In this document: positions 53,695 through 61,647 of the stretch, piece by piece
Numbering within the stretch: the stretch's first letter is position 1
How the letters are laid out: each line of letters opens with the position of its first letter
NCBI RefSeq assembly: GCF_035994185.1
Contig: NZ_CP108538.1
Span: forward strand, 496,001 to 560,000
DNA from: Streptomyces sp. NBC_01217
GTDB lineage: Bacteria; Actinomycetota; Actinomycetes; Streptomycetales; Streptomycetaceae
Length of the DNA: 64,000 nucleotides
Direction: 5' to 3'
Notes under the pieces: generated by a model
The model's database searches: none
What the model was told of the DNA's origin: nothing
What the model saw: the letters and a program-made list of their open reading frames with translations, nothing else
Position numbers and translations under genes: made by a program

Positions 53695-54434
53695 TGGTCC
53701 GAGGTCCCTGCGTGGTCGCGGGGAAGCCTGAGGCAGTAGCCGACGCCGCGCACGGTGTGGATCAGTGGCGGCTCGAAGCAGTCGATCTTCCTGCGCAGGT
53801 ACCTGACGTACGTCTCGATGATCCGGGCGTCGCCCGCGAAGTCGTAGCTCCAGACGTGGTCGAGGATCTGGACCTTGCTCACCACCTGGCACGCGTTCGA
53901 CAGGAGGTAGGCCAGGAGCTTGAACTCTGTTGGCGACAGGGCGACGTACTGGCCTGCGCGGTGCACCTCGTGGGCGCTCTCGTCGAGTTCGAGGTCGGCG
54001 TACCGCAGAACACTCTGCAGCGCCTGCCGTTCGGCGGGCGGCGCGGTGCGACGCAGAATGGCCTCGATGCGCAGCAGCACCTCCTCGATGCTGAAGGGTT
54101 TGGCAACGTAGTCGTCCCCACCGGCGCTGAGGCCGGCGATGCGATCGTCGGTGCCGGTGCGGGCGGTCAGGAACAGGATCGGGCAGTCGTTGCCTGCCTC
54201 CCGCAGCCTGCGGGTCACCTCGAAGCCGTCCAGGTCGGGCAGCATCACGTCCAGCAGCACCAGATGCGGTTGAAGGCGTTCGACCTCCAGGAGGGCCGCC
54301 TGACCGGTGCCGGTGCTGCTCACCTCGTATCCGGTCAGGCGAAGCGTCGCCTCCAGCAGGGTGCGAATGCTGGGCTCGTCCTCGACCACGAGGAGCCGAT
54401 GTCCCGGCCGCGCGGCTGTGGGCTGCTCGGTCAT
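53691..54434 (-). CDS. OmpR/PhoB-family response regulator
   Basis: 247 residues from ATG 54434. Receiver domain with acidic pocket VVEDEPS, phospho-acceptor D62 in LLDVMLPDLDG, T in FLTART and K in VAKPFS. The C-terminal winged helix (about 150-240: LSPTEFKLLAYLLSNA, DARIIETYVRYLRRKI, RGVGYCLR) is of OmpR type. It partners the adjoining kinase. It lies 49 bp downstream of the GT39 gene, so the operon probably regulates itself. Confidence 0.94.
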   Translation of the reverse strand: MTEQPTAARPGHRLLVVEDEPSIRTLLEATLRLTGYEVSSTGTGQAALLEVERLQPHLVLLDVMLPDLDGFEVTRRLREAGNDCPILFLTARTGTDDRIAGLSAGGDDYVAKPFSIEEVLLRIEAILRRTAPPAERQALQSVLRYADLELDESAHEVHRAGQYVALSPTEFKLLAYLLSNACQVVSKVQILDHVWSYDFAGDARIIETYVRYLRRKIDCFEPPLIHTVRGVGYCLRLPRDHAGTSDQ

Positions 54435-54483
54435 GCGTCTGCTGGTCCGTTCTGCCGTGTCCCGACCGTCGTCCGGGCTTCGG

Positions 54484-56757
54484 TCACTTGGCGGCGCATT
54501 CGTAGAGCACGTTGCCTCCTCCGAGTCCCATCGCGCCGCCGGCGTTGTTCTGTGACGACTTGCCGGAGGTGCCACCGTATGCCGACGTCGGAACCTTGGT
54601 GCAATGGTCGGCGATCCAGTCGGAGCGCTGCTTGGTGTATCCGCCGGCCAGGCCCGGCATGCCGCCGCCGTTCGTGTCGGAGCCCAGGATGTAGCGTAGT
54701 TCGCCGTCCTTGGTCCACTTCTCCAGCTGGGCCACCGACGGCGAGTCGTCGCTGTTGGTGAAGCCGCCCATGGCGATGACGGTCTCGTCGGTGCCCAGGA
54801 TGTAGGCGCTGGCATTGAGGGCGCCGCCCTCGACGGCGAGCTTGATGCGTGCGTGGGGTGCGTGCTCGACGGCGTACTGGATGATCTTGCGCTGTTCGGC
54901 GGTGAGTTTCCCACTACCGAAGCCGCCGCCCCCACCAGGGGCCCTTCCTGAGCCGGCACCTGGGAACGAGGGTGCGCCGCGGCTGTTCGAGCCCGCTTCC
55001 CCGGGTGCACCGGGCATACCGTTCGCTCCTCCTGTGGGCATGCCGGAAGGCACTCCGCCGGACGGAGGTTCAGCGGTCTGTCCCGAAGAGGTGCCACCGC
55101 CGGGGAAGCCCGGCATGTTCGACGGCATCCCGGACGGCATGCCCGAGGGAAGGTCTCCACCGTTCGAGCCCTGCCGGGGCATGCCACCCCCTCCGCCGAA
55201 TCCGAGCGTCTGCGGACCGGCCATCGGGTTGGAGCCCCCCGTGCTGATGGAGCCGGGTACGGCCACCGCCCACGCTCCCGGCGCCAGCAGAACCGATGCG
55301 ACCGCGGCGCAACCGGCAACCGTCAACAGCCGGCCTCGGCGTCGTGACAGCACCAGCAGGACGACCGCGACGCAACCGACCAGCAGCACGGGCCACACCA
55401 GCCAGCCGTTCCAGTCGGGCGCACGGCGGACCAGCTTCACGGCCCAGGCCACGCTCACCACGACCGCGGCCACGCCGACCAGAGGCGCCCAGCGCAGGCC
55501 GGCGCGGTGGACACGGACGAGGGCGGCCATCAGTCCACCGCACAGGGCGGCGATCGCCGGTGCGAGCTGAGTGGTGTAGTAGGGATGGAAGATGCCCTTC
55601 TGGGTCGAGAACACCGCCCCGCAGACCACCAGCCAGATTCCCCACAGCAGCCAGCCGGGGGCCGGCAGCACGGCGGAGTCGGGCAGTGCGCCCCGTCGGC
55701 GCAGCACCACGCCGGCGACGGCGACGGCCAGGGCCAGCGCGCAGACCGGCAGCAGCCAGCTGATCTGACCGCCCACCTGTGCGCCGAACAGGCGGCCCAC
55801 GCCGGCCTGACCGCCGAATCCGCCGCCGAATCCGCCGCCGAATCCGCCCGTCCCCTGGGGCGCTCCGTCGCTGGAGCCGAAGACCCTCCCCAGCCCGTTG
55901 TAGCCGATCACGAGGTCCCAGGCCGAGCCGTCCGTGCTGCCGCCGATGTAGGGGCGGTCACCCGGCCACAGGGTCACCATGGCGACCCACCACAGGGAGG
56001 ACGCCGCCAGGATGGCTCCCGCGCCCAGCAGACGCCGCACTCGCGGTATCCAGGGGCCGCTTCCTCCCACGAGCCAGGCGACGGCGAACGCGGGAATGAC
56101 CATCCAGGCGGCGAGCATCTTGGTGAGGAATCCGCACCCGATCAGGAAGCCGCTCGCGCACAGCCACCAGGTCGCGGTCCGATCCTCGGCCTGCAGCGCG
56201 CGGGTGAGCGCGTACGCCGCCGACACCAGTAGCAGGACCAGCAGTGTGTCCGGGTTGTTGTCCCGGTTGATGGCCACGGTGATGGGCGTCAGGGTGAGCA
56301 CCAGAGCCGCGATCAGCGCCGCACCCTCCCCCGCCCAGCGGCGCACGGTGCGGTGCAGCACCAGCACCCCGGCCACACCTTCGAGTACCTGCGGCAGGAT
56401 CAGCGCCCAGCCGTGCATCCCGAAGATCTTGCTGCTGATCACCTGCGGCCACAGCGCGGCTGGGGGCTTGTCGACCGTGATCACGCCCGCCGGGTCGAAG
56501 GAGCCGAAGAGGAAGTTCGTCCAGTTCTTCCCCATCGACTTCACTGCCGCCGAGTAGTAGCTGTTGGCCCACCCCAGGGAGCCCAGTGCCCAGCCGTACA
56601 GGACGGCCGCGAGCACGAGGACGGCGCCGAGCGCCACGGGTGCCGCCCAGGCGGGCAGCGAGCGGACGGACGTACTCGTGTGCCCCCCGTCGTTTGCCGA
56701 TGCCGCCGGTGCGGGCCTGATGTGCGCGGAGTTGCTCATGTCGGGAATCGCTCTCAT
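54484..56757 (-). CDS. GT39/ArnT-like polytopic glycosyltransferase (YkcB type)
   Basis: 757 residues from ATG 56757, overlapping the upstream gene by 3-4 bp (ATGA). Ten or more membrane helices. The GT39-like first loop contains FDPAGVITVDKPPAALWPQ, with the acidic VDK segment, and AINRDNNPDTLLVLLL. Unusual low-complexity blocks occur: FGGGFGGGFGG (about residue 305) and a Met/Gly/Pro-rich stretch (about 500-600, with SGMPSGMPSNMP). The C-terminal 140 residues form a soluble domain (AEQRKIIQYAVEHAP). It moves sugars from polyprenyl phosphate to the envelope. Partner GT2 is upstream. Confidence 0.9.
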   Translation of the reverse strand: MRAIPDMSNSAHIRPAPAASANDGGHTSTSVRSLPAWAAPVALGAVLVLAAVLYGWALGSLGWANSYYSAAVKSMGKNWTNFLFGSFDPAGVITVDKPPAALWPQVISSKIFGMHGWALILPQVLEGVAGVLVLHRTVRRWAGEGAALIAALVLTLTPITVAINRDNNPDTLLVLLLVSAAYALTRALQAEDRTATWWLCASGFLIGCGFLTKMLAAWMVIPAFAVAWLVGGSGPWIPRVRRLLGAGAILAASSLWWVAMVTLWPGDRPYIGGSTDGSAWDLVIGYNGLGRVFGSSDGAPQGTGGFGGGFGGGFGGQAGVGRLFGAQVGGQISWLLPVCALALAVAVAGVVLRRRGALPDSAVLPAPGWLLWGIWLVVCGAVFSTQKGIFHPYYTTQLAPAIAALCGGLMAALVRVHRAGLRWAPLVGVAAVVVSVAWAVKLVRRAPDWNGWLVWPVLLVGCVAVVLLVLSRRRGRLLTVAGCAAVASVLLAPGAWAVAVPGSISTGGSNPMAGPQTLGFGGGGGMPRQGSNGGDLPSGMPSGMPSNMPGFPGGGTSSGQTAEPPSGGVPSGMPTGGANGMPGAPGEAGSNSRGAPSFPGAGSGRAPGGGGGFGSGKLTAEQRKIIQYAVEHAPHARIKLAVEGGALNASAYILGTDETVIAMGGFTNSDDSPSVAQLEKWTKDGELRYILGSDTNGGGMPGLAGGYTKQRSDWIADHCTKVPTSAYGGTSGKSSQNNAGGAMGLGGGNVLYECAAK

Positions 56758-58046
56758 CAACGGGTACGGCTACGGGGGGCGGCGAAGACGGCCAGCCGCA
56801 GCACGGCGAAGCGCACGCAGGTGACCGCGGCGGAGGCCGTGGCGAGGACCGCGGTCTCCGCGGCCGGTGAGGCACCGGGATCGAGCCACTTGAACCACAG
56901 CACCGCCGCGGACGTGACCAGATAGCCGAGGACGAACAAACCCCCAGCGCCGAGGTGCGCACGTGCGGGCGCAGTGGTGGAGTGCCGGAAGGTGAGGCGG
57001 CGGTTCGCCTCGGTGTTGAGGACGGTGAGGCCGAACAGCGAGATCAGGTTGGCGACGGCCGGAGACCACCAGCCACGCATCAACCAGTACAGCAAGGCCT
57101 GTCCGGCCGTTGAGACGACACCGATCGCGAGGAAACAGCCGACCTCCCACGACAGCACACCGCGTCCGGTGGAAGGGGCAAGGACGGCGTCGGGGTGTTC
57201 GGCGGCCGGCTCGGGGCGCGGCCGCACCTCGGCCCGGGCGTCGCCGGACGCCTTGAGCCGCGCCATGCGCCACAGGCCCCGCAGGTCTTCCTTGGCGGTG
57301 CGCGCCACATCCACCCGGGTGTCGACGTCCTCGACCCAGTCGACCGGGACCTCATGAATACGCAGTCCGTTGTGCTCGGCGAGCAGGAGCATTTCGGTGT
57401 CGAAAAACCATGCGTCGTCCCGGGTCACCTTCAGCAGCGGCCGGAGTACCTCCGTACGGGCCGCCTTGAATCCGCACTGGGCGTCGGTGAAGCGGACTCC
57501 GTGGGTGAGCCGGATGATGCCGTTGTAGCAGCGGGAGATGAACTCGCGACGCGGCCCGCGCACCGTGCGTGCGCCGGGAGCCAGCCGGGAGCCGATCGCG
57601 ATGTCCGAGTGGCCGCTGGCCAGGGGCGCGATCAGCGGGAGCAGTCCGTCGAGGCCGGTGGAGAGGTCCACGTCCATGTACGCCACGATGTCCGCGTCGC
57701 TGGCGCCCCAGACGGTGCGCAGCGCGAGTCCGCGGCCCTTGCGGTCCAGGTGGACGACGCCGACACCGGGCAGCTCGTCCGCGAGGCGGCGGGCGGTGGC
57801 GAGGGTTTCGTCGGTGCTGGCGTTGTCGGCGACGGTGATCCGCCAGGGGAAGGGGAAGTCCTGGCACAGGCGGGCGTGGAGCGTGCGCAGGCAGCCGGGC
57901 AGTGCTCGCTCCTCGTTGTAGACCGGAACGACGATGTCCACCGTCGCGGTACCGGCGTGCGGGAGAAGCGAACGTTCGACTGGTTGGAAGGGGGCGGGAC
58001 GCTCCACGTGGGCGGCGAGTTCGGTGAGGTGGGGGGTGGGAGTCAT
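56757..58046 (-). CDS. GT2 polyprenyl-phosphate glycosyltransferase fused to GtrA domain
   Basis: 429 residues from ATG 58046. GT2 domain (about 35-275): DIVVPVYNEERALPG, VADNASTDETLATA, DADIVAYMDVDLSTG (catalytic DxD-like) and FTDAQCGFKA. The C-terminal 130 residues are a four-helix GtrA-type domain (GCFLAIGVVSTAGQALLYW, ANLISLFGLTVLNTEANRR). It makes polyprenyl-phosphate sugar and may flip it for the following GT39 enzyme. First gene of the operon. Confidence 0.93.
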   Translation of the reverse strand: MTPTPHLTELAAHVERPAPFQPVERSLLPHAGTATVDIVVPVYNEERALPGCLRTLHARLCQDFPFPWRITVADNASTDETLATARRLADELPGVGVVHLDRKGRGLALRTVWGASDADIVAYMDVDLSTGLDGLLPLIAPLASGHSDIAIGSRLAPGARTVRGPRREFISRCYNGIIRLTHGVRFTDAQCGFKAARTEVLRPLLKVTRDDAWFFDTEMLLLAEHNGLRIHEVPVDWVEDVDTRVDVARTAKEDLRGLWRMARLKASGDARAEVRPRPEPAAEHPDAVLAPSTGRGVLSWEVGCFLAIGVVSTAGQALLYWLMRGWWSPAVANLISLFGLTVLNTEANRRLTFRHSTTAPARAHLGAGGLFVLGYLVTSAAVLWFKWLDPGASPAAETAVLATASAAVTCVRFAVLRLAVFAAPRSRTR

Positions 58047-58692
58047 GGCTTCCTCAGGCATGAGGGGACGGCAGACTGCGGCTGACAGGCCCTGGTCCAG
58101 GGCCGCGGGCCTCACTGTCGCCCTCTCGCCTGTGGGAGCCGGGGGAGAATACCGAAAACTGACGGAGAGTCAGCTCATTGGCCGATCCTGGGCGAACACC
58201 TCGGAACTGCTCATCGACGTCGCCATCGACGAGGCGGTTCGGTCTATCGTCAGGCCGCGTGGTCACGGTGTGTCCCGCGAAGCGGCGCAGGGCCGTTTCA
58301 GCCGTCACTTCACGGGCCCGGCGCCCACCTCGACAGCAGGAGACGTCCTCCAGCCGGTGGCGCTCACCCGTCTCGGCGCAGGCGAGAGTGCCAGGGGTCA
58401 GTGACGGATCGGCGCCGGCACGGTCCGACTCATGCGCGCCTCGATCGTGCAGGCGGATGCGGAGGGCGCTGAAGCGCACCTGAAACGTGTGTCCCCGGCG
58501 GGGTGCGTACGCGGGGCTGGACCGCCAGCACGCCTTCCGGGCAAGGCCGGCCATGCGCGCCTCGGACGAGCGGAGTGGCTCCGTCGACATCGGCCCCCGA
58601 TCAAGATCCGGACCATTCCCGGGTCGACAAGCCGCTCCCCGCTTCGGTTGAGACTGTTTCCGCTGGTCAACCGCCTACTTACCCTGTACCAC
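58047..58692. other. Non-coding right end of the element
   Basis: About 650 bp between the first gene of the glycosyltransferase operon and the right repeat. It should carry the operon promoter (reading leftward). No open frame on either strand looks like a protein. It may hold debris of the element's right end. Confidence 0.5.
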
Positions 58693-58749
58693 CAACAGAC
58701 GAAGAATCTTCTGGTGTCGTATTCACCGAAGAAGCTGGGCTTCTTCTAG
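58693..58749 (+). pseudogene. Orphan 3' end of the aldehyde dehydrogenase
   Basis: Codes for [18 protein letters not shown] then TAG, exactly the last 18 residues of the aldehyde dehydrogenase at 48344-49867. The upstream DNA has no further homology. It is the displaced chromosomal gene end expected on the far side of an element integrated in that gene. Confidence 0.85.
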
Positions 58750-58754
58750 GCGCA
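58696..58754. repeat. Right direct repeat, candidate attR
   Basis: Matches 49814-49872 at 57 of 59 positions, in the same orientation. A similar GGCGCCTGAC terminator follows both copies, so homology extends a little beyond, in degenerate form. Confidence 0.75.
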
Positions 58755-58758
58755 GGAA

Positions 58759-58798
58759 AAGGGCGCCTGACCAGGGCAGGTGCCCGGCAGGCGCCCTT
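58759..58798 (+). terminator. Terminator after the orphan gene end
   Basis: AAGGGCGCCTG pairs with CAGGCGCCCTT (58759-58769 with 58788-58798). It is probably the original chromosomal terminator of the aldehyde dehydrogenase. Confidence 0.75.
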
Positions 58799-58894
58799 CT
58801 CGTTCGCGCCGGAACGGGCCCCGGCGGTAAGCCGGGACCCCTCCCGTGGGACCGCTCGGGCGGTCCCCGCGTGGGATATCAGCCGGTCACGGCG

Positions 58895-61627
58895 TCAGCG
58901 CACGCGCCGTGCGTCGAACTGGCCCACCCAGTACTTCGTACGGTCGAGATAGACCGTCTCCGCCTCGGTCCCGGTCTTCCCATACGCGCCGGAGAAGGTC
59001 TGGTAACCGAAACCGGCGGGCGGGTTGGCGGCGGCGGGCTCGATCGAACTGCCCTCATGCCACTCGTTGAAGGACGTGACGGAGACCCAGGTGGGCGATC
59101 CGCCGATGGCCGGGTCGAGCGCGTTGTTCCACTCCTTGTCGTAGGTGGCGCCGTTGTCCCGGCCGAGTGTGGGTGTGGTGTTGCCCGGTACCGCGCGGTC
59201 GTCGATATAGCCGGGTGCCACCGAGGGCGCCCAGATCAGACCGTTGGCCTTGGCGTAGTCGCCGGCCTGCTTCCAGCCGGGGGCGGTGGCGCCCGCGATG
59301 CCGTCGTAGGTGTAGAGCCCCGAGAAGTGCGCGATCTTGGAGGTGTCGGTGGTCTGGGCCAGGACCGTGTTGTTCTGGGTGACCTGGTCGAGGGCAGCCC
59401 AGTCCGTGATCCTCAGGCTCTCGAAGATGTAGAAGGCCGGGCGGTTGTTGTGTTCGGCGTCGCGGTAGTAGGCGGGATGGCTGCCGTAGGTGGAGTTGAG
59501 GTACTGGATGTCGGAGACGACGGAGGCCGCGGTGCGCCCCTCGTACGGCTCGATGTGCCAGGCCACCTTGACGTCCTGCTGCTGGGCGGCGTCCAGCACG
59601 CCCTTGGCGAGGGTGTCCTCGTAACCGCCCCTCCCCCACCAGCTGTAGACGATGACACCGGCGCCCGACTGCTTGACCCACCGCATGTGCTGGGCGACGG
59701 CTCCGGCGAAGTCACCGGAGTCGTAGGCCCCCAGCTTCGGGTAGAGGTCGGCGCCGACGTCCTGCGGCGGAGTGCGGCCGCCCTGCTGCCAGTGGCGGTA
59801 GCTGCCGTTCTTCACCGGGCTGCCGTACCAGGGGTAGTAGAAGAGATGCACATTGGACGACAGGGCGGCGGTCACCGCCTGCTTCTCCAGGGTGAAGGTG
59901 TCGATGTCGAAGAGGGAGCCGGCCCCGCCGGTGAAGGTGAGGAAGACCGGTCCGGTCGGGGTGCCGGTCAGCGCGGTGGAGACGGTCCGGAAGTTCTCCC
60001 AGCCGCCGGTGTTCGGTACGGCCAGTGAGCCGAGCACTGGTCCGGTGGCTGATCCGGAGCGTACCTGGACGGTGCCGCCCGAACCGCCCGAGGAGATCTT
60101 CGCGGTGAACGTCCTGGTCCCGGTGAGCGAGGCCTGTGAGTAGCCGGCCCAGTCACCGTTCTCGATATAGCCGAGGGTCCTGCCGCCGCTGGCGGAGGCA
60201 TGGTCGGCGGGCTGCACCCCGGAGGACGAGGTGTACGACTCGCCCTCGAAGGTCGACGGTGTCGTGCCGGTGCCCCCGAGTTCCTTGATCCGGATGTTGC
60301 GGAAGGACACGTCGTCGCCGGTGCCGTGGTTCTGGATGCCGATGTAGCCCTGTGCCAGGGAGCGGGCGGGGTCGGTGTTGGTGAAGTCATTGATCCTCAC
60401 ACCGTTGAGGAAGACCTGGAGCCGCTCCCCCTCCACCCGGATCTCGTATCCGTTCCACTCCCCCGGCGGGTTGAGCTCGGCGTCCCGGGCGGCGATGTCG
60501 GCCGACTTGAAGCCGTAGACCGCACCCGTCGTTCTGTCAGCTGCGTCGGTGGCGTCGATCTGGATCTCGTACCCCTGGTTCACCGCCGAGTTGGGGTCGT
60601 CGGAGGCGGGGAAGCCCACGAAGACACCGGAGTTGTCGTCTCCCTGCATCTTCCAGTCGAGCTTGAGGGAGTACCCGTTGTACTCCTTCGCGCGGTACCA
60701 GAAGAGTCCCATGCCGCCCTGCGAGGTGAGGGTGGCGTCGGTGTTGGTGAAACTGCCGGGGCCGGCCTGCGACCAGCCGGTGGTCGAGCCGTTGTAGAGC
60801 GGGGTGTAGCCGCTCTCCGCCCGGCAGTCGGCCTTGGCGAAGCCCGCCGCGTACCGGATTCCGCCGAGGAGCAGGGAGCGGAAGGCGGGGTCGGCGTACG
60901 ACTCGGCGGTGTGGCCGAGACCGGTGTAGAACGACCGGCCGCTGCCCTGGGCGTGGCACCAGGTGATGGGGTGGTCGCCGCTCATCTCCCCGCCGCTGTA
61001 GCTGCTTTCGTCGAGACTCTGCAGCACGCGCACGTTGGCCCGCGGATTGGTCCGGTAGTTGTACCACTCGTCGGTCCTGGACCAGGTCTGGCCGAGGCCG
61101 GCCGTGGCCGCGTGGGCCCGGTCCTCGGTCTTCAGCGTGGCCGGCTGGATCGCCGGGTGGCTCTTGAACCAGGCGCCGACGAGTTGCTCGTACTGCGGCC
61201 AGTCGTACTCGGTGTCGGCCGCCGCGTGGATGCCGAAGTAGCCGCCGCCTCCGTCGACATACGCCTGGAGGGCGGACTGCTGGGTGGCGTTGAGTACGTC
61301 GCCGGTGGTGGAGAGGAACACCACCGCCTTGAAGCCGGCCAGATTGGCCGGGGTGAAGGCGGCGCCATCCTCGGTGGCCGTGACGGTGAAGTTGTTGGCC
61401 GCGCCGATATCACGGATGGCCTGGGTACCGGCCGGAATGGAGTCGTGGCGGAAGCCCGCCGTCTTGGAGAAGACGAGCACCTTGTAGGCGGGGTCGGCGG
61501 CCTGCGCGCTGACGGCCGGTGTCAGGAACGCCCCGATCAGGGCGAGGGCGGCCACGAGGGCCGAGGCCAGAACCGACGGTATTCGGCGTCGGCCGGTGGA
61601 CGGTCGGTGCGGGGTCTGATGAAACAT
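58895..61627 (-). CDS. Secreted ThuA-DUF1080-CBM6-GH99 multidomain glycosidase
   Basis: 910 residues from ATG 61627 (AGGAAAGAG upstream). Signal peptide about 1-43. ThuA-like domain about 48-270 (KVLVFSKTAGFRHDSIP, YFGIHAAADTEYDWPQY). DUF1080/3-keto-glycoside hydrolase-like jelly roll about 283-445 (LYNGSTTGWSQ, GYIGIQNHGTGDDVSFRNI). CBM6 about 455-580 (GYIENGDWAGYS, FDIDTFTLEK). GH99 about 590-910: LFYYPWYGSPVKNGSYRHW, WHIEPYEGR, APSVAPGYIDDR and SFNEWHEGSSIEP, where the two glutamates of NEWHEG are the GH99 catalytic pair. It probably cleaves alpha-mannan or related glycans. GTG 61651 is an alternative start, overlapping the upstream stop. Confidence 0.9.
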   Translation of the reverse strand: MFHQTPHRPSTGRRRIPSVLASALVAALALIGAFLTPAVSAQAADPAYKVLVFSKTAGFRHDSIPAGTQAIRDIGAANNFTVTATEDGAAFTPANLAGFKAVVFLSTTGDVLNATQQSALQAYVDGGGGYFGIHAAADTEYDWPQYEQLVGAWFKSHPAIQPATLKTEDRAHAATAGLGQTWSRTDEWYNYRTNPRANVRVLQSLDESSYSGGEMSGDHPITWCHAQGSGRSFYTGLGHTAESYADPAFRSLLLGGIRYAAGFAKADCRAESGYTPLYNGSTTGWSQAGPGSFTNTDATLTSQGGMGLFWYRAKEYNGYSLKLDWKMQGDDNSGVFVGFPASDDPNSAVNQGYEIQIDATDAADRTTGAVYGFKSADIAARDAELNPPGEWNGYEIRVEGERLQVFLNGVRINDFTNTDPARSLAQGYIGIQNHGTGDDVSFRNIRIKELGGTGTTPSTFEGESYTSSSGVQPADHASASGGRTLGYIENGDWAGYSQASLTGTRTFTAKISSGGSGGTVQVRSGSATGPVLGSLAVPNTGGWENFRTVSTALTGTPTGPVFLTFTGGAGSLFDIDTFTLEKQAVTAALSSNVHLFYYPWYGSPVKNGSYRHWQQGGRTPPQDVGADLYPKLGAYDSGDFAGAVAQHMRWVKQSGAGVIVYSWWGRGGYEDTLAKGVLDAAQQQDVKVAWHIEPYEGRTAASVVSDIQYLNSTYGSHPAYYRDAEHNNRPAFYIFESLRITDWAALDQVTQNNTVLAQTTDTSKIAHFSGLYTYDGIAGATAPGWKQAGDYAKANGLIWAPSVAPGYIDDRAVPGNTTPTLGRDNGATYDKEWNNALDPAIGGSPTWVSVTSFNEWHEGSSIEPAAANPPAGFGYQTFSGAYGKTGTEAETVYLDRTKYWVGQFDARRVR

Positions 61628-61647
61628 CACGGTCTCTTTCCTGCCCT

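Larger units (their letters stand above)
49873..58695. mobile_element. Decayed integrative element in the aldehyde dehydrogenase 3' end
   Basis: 8.8 kb between two 59-bp direct repeats, with a tyrosine recombinase remnant directly inside the left one, as in site-specific integrative elements. It holds two transposase remnants or elements and a four-gene two-component/glycosyltransferase operon. There is no replication or transfer gene, so it is not self-mobile. The cargo base composition is like that of its neighbours. Alternative: a segmental duplication of the dehydrogenase end. Confidence 0.6.

Noticed and set aside
58054..58590. Minus-strand frame at the right end of the element
   Set aside because: Composition is like other random frames; no domain and no ribosome site.
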